From Candidatus Melainabacteria bacterium (lineage in GTDB: Bacteria; Cyanobacteriota; Vampirovibrionia; Obscuribacterales; Obscuribacteraceae): DNA of 21,565 nucleotides. The first letter of the stretch is position 1. Every line of letters begins with the position of its first letter. The stretch lies in assembly GCA_003175915.1 (NCBI GenBank), contig PSRH01000151.1, forward strand, positions 1 to 21,565, in the 5' to 3' direction. Below are positions 21,459-21,565 of this stretch, in pieces. Made by a program: the position numbers and the translations under genes. The notes beneath the pieces are model-generated. The model was not told the origin of the DNA. It worked only from the letters and a program-made list of their open reading frames with translations, and made no database searches.

Positions 21459-21565
21459 GTGCATCCCTCTTCAAAAGACAGAACCTATGGGTTGAAAGTG
21501 GCTGCTGCGAGTAGCCTGATTCTATTTGTCCTTAGCCTGCTTTTGTCGGTACCGGCGAAAGCCGC
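21459..21565 (+). CDS. Secreted protein, N-terminal signal peptide only (partial)
   Basis: The GTG at 21459 has GAGGTG 7 bases upstream and opens a frame that runs to the end of the window. The 35 visible residues form a textbook signal peptide: a short polar/basic start (MHPSSKDRTYGLK), a hydrophobic core (about 14-31) and a PAKA cleavage site. The mature protein is outside the window, so function is unknown. Confidence 0.7.
   Translation, partial: MHPSSKDRTYGLKVAAASSLILFVLSLLLSVPAKA

Noticed and set aside
21271..21474. Minus-strand open frame of 67 codons upstream of the WG-repeat gene
   Set aside because: It covers the inverted repeat and the ribosome binding site of the plus-strand gene; no start signal or protein-like features.
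1..21565. CRISPR array, insertion sequence or prophage
   Set aside because: No regularly spaced repeats, no transposase or integrase and no phage structural genes were found.

Overview
The window looks like a chromosomal stretch from a Gram-negative-type, fermentative bacterium. My best guess is a non-photosynthetic cyanobacterial relative (Melainabacteria/Vampirovibrionia, Obscuribacter-like). This is inference. It rests on an acetate kinase whose N-terminus reads NAGSSSQK, as I remember it from cyanobacteria, on a MlaC-type periplasmic protein implying an outer membrane, on many secreted low-complexity and TPR/WG-repeat proteins, on a cyanobacteria-like matrixin variant, and on frequent GTG/TTG starts with weak ribosome binding sites. 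No rRNA, tRNA, CRISPR array or insertion sequence was found.

Layout. 1-1774 (+): three tightly packed genes, two with TadE/TadG-like pseudopilin features. 1786-3288 (-): a secreted cyclophilin and a NagB-like glucosamine-6-phosphate deaminase. 3425-4297 (+): a membrane-anchored or secreted matrixin-like metalloprotease. 4298-5916: a probable foreign patch with two unrecognised minus-strand genes that have unusually strong Shine-Dalgarno sequences, a Rho-independent terminator and a perfect 15-bp hairpin. 5917-7707 (-): a large secreted TPR protein. 8013-13808 (+): adhE, then a STAS protein, an ABC-2 ATPase, an ABC-2 permease and a MlaC-like periplasmic protein. 13833-15008 (-): acetate kinase. 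15168-16283 (+): citrate synthase. 16307-17811 (-): a pteridine-reductase/FolM-like SDR and an RDD membrane protein. 17828-20452 (+): a SpoIIM/DUF95 membrane protein, a class A beta-lactamase-like serine hydrolase and a DUF925-type nucleotidyltransferase. 21258-20512 (-): a secreted WG-repeat protein. From 21459 (+): the start of another secreted protein that runs off the window.

How the genes fit together. AdhE (acetyl-CoA to ethanol), AckA (acetyl phosphate to acetate plus ATP) and citrate synthase all act around acetyl-CoA, so the centre of the window is a carbon-overflow neighbourhood, although no phosphotransacetylase gene is present. The most unusual arrangement is 10701-13808: a MlaB-like STAS protein and a MlaC-like lipid-carrier protein flank an ABC-2 type exporter instead of the usual MlaE permease, MlaD and MlaF. 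It could be a hybrid system that moves lipid or another hydrophobic molecule through the envelope. This is the best candidate here for an undescribed system.
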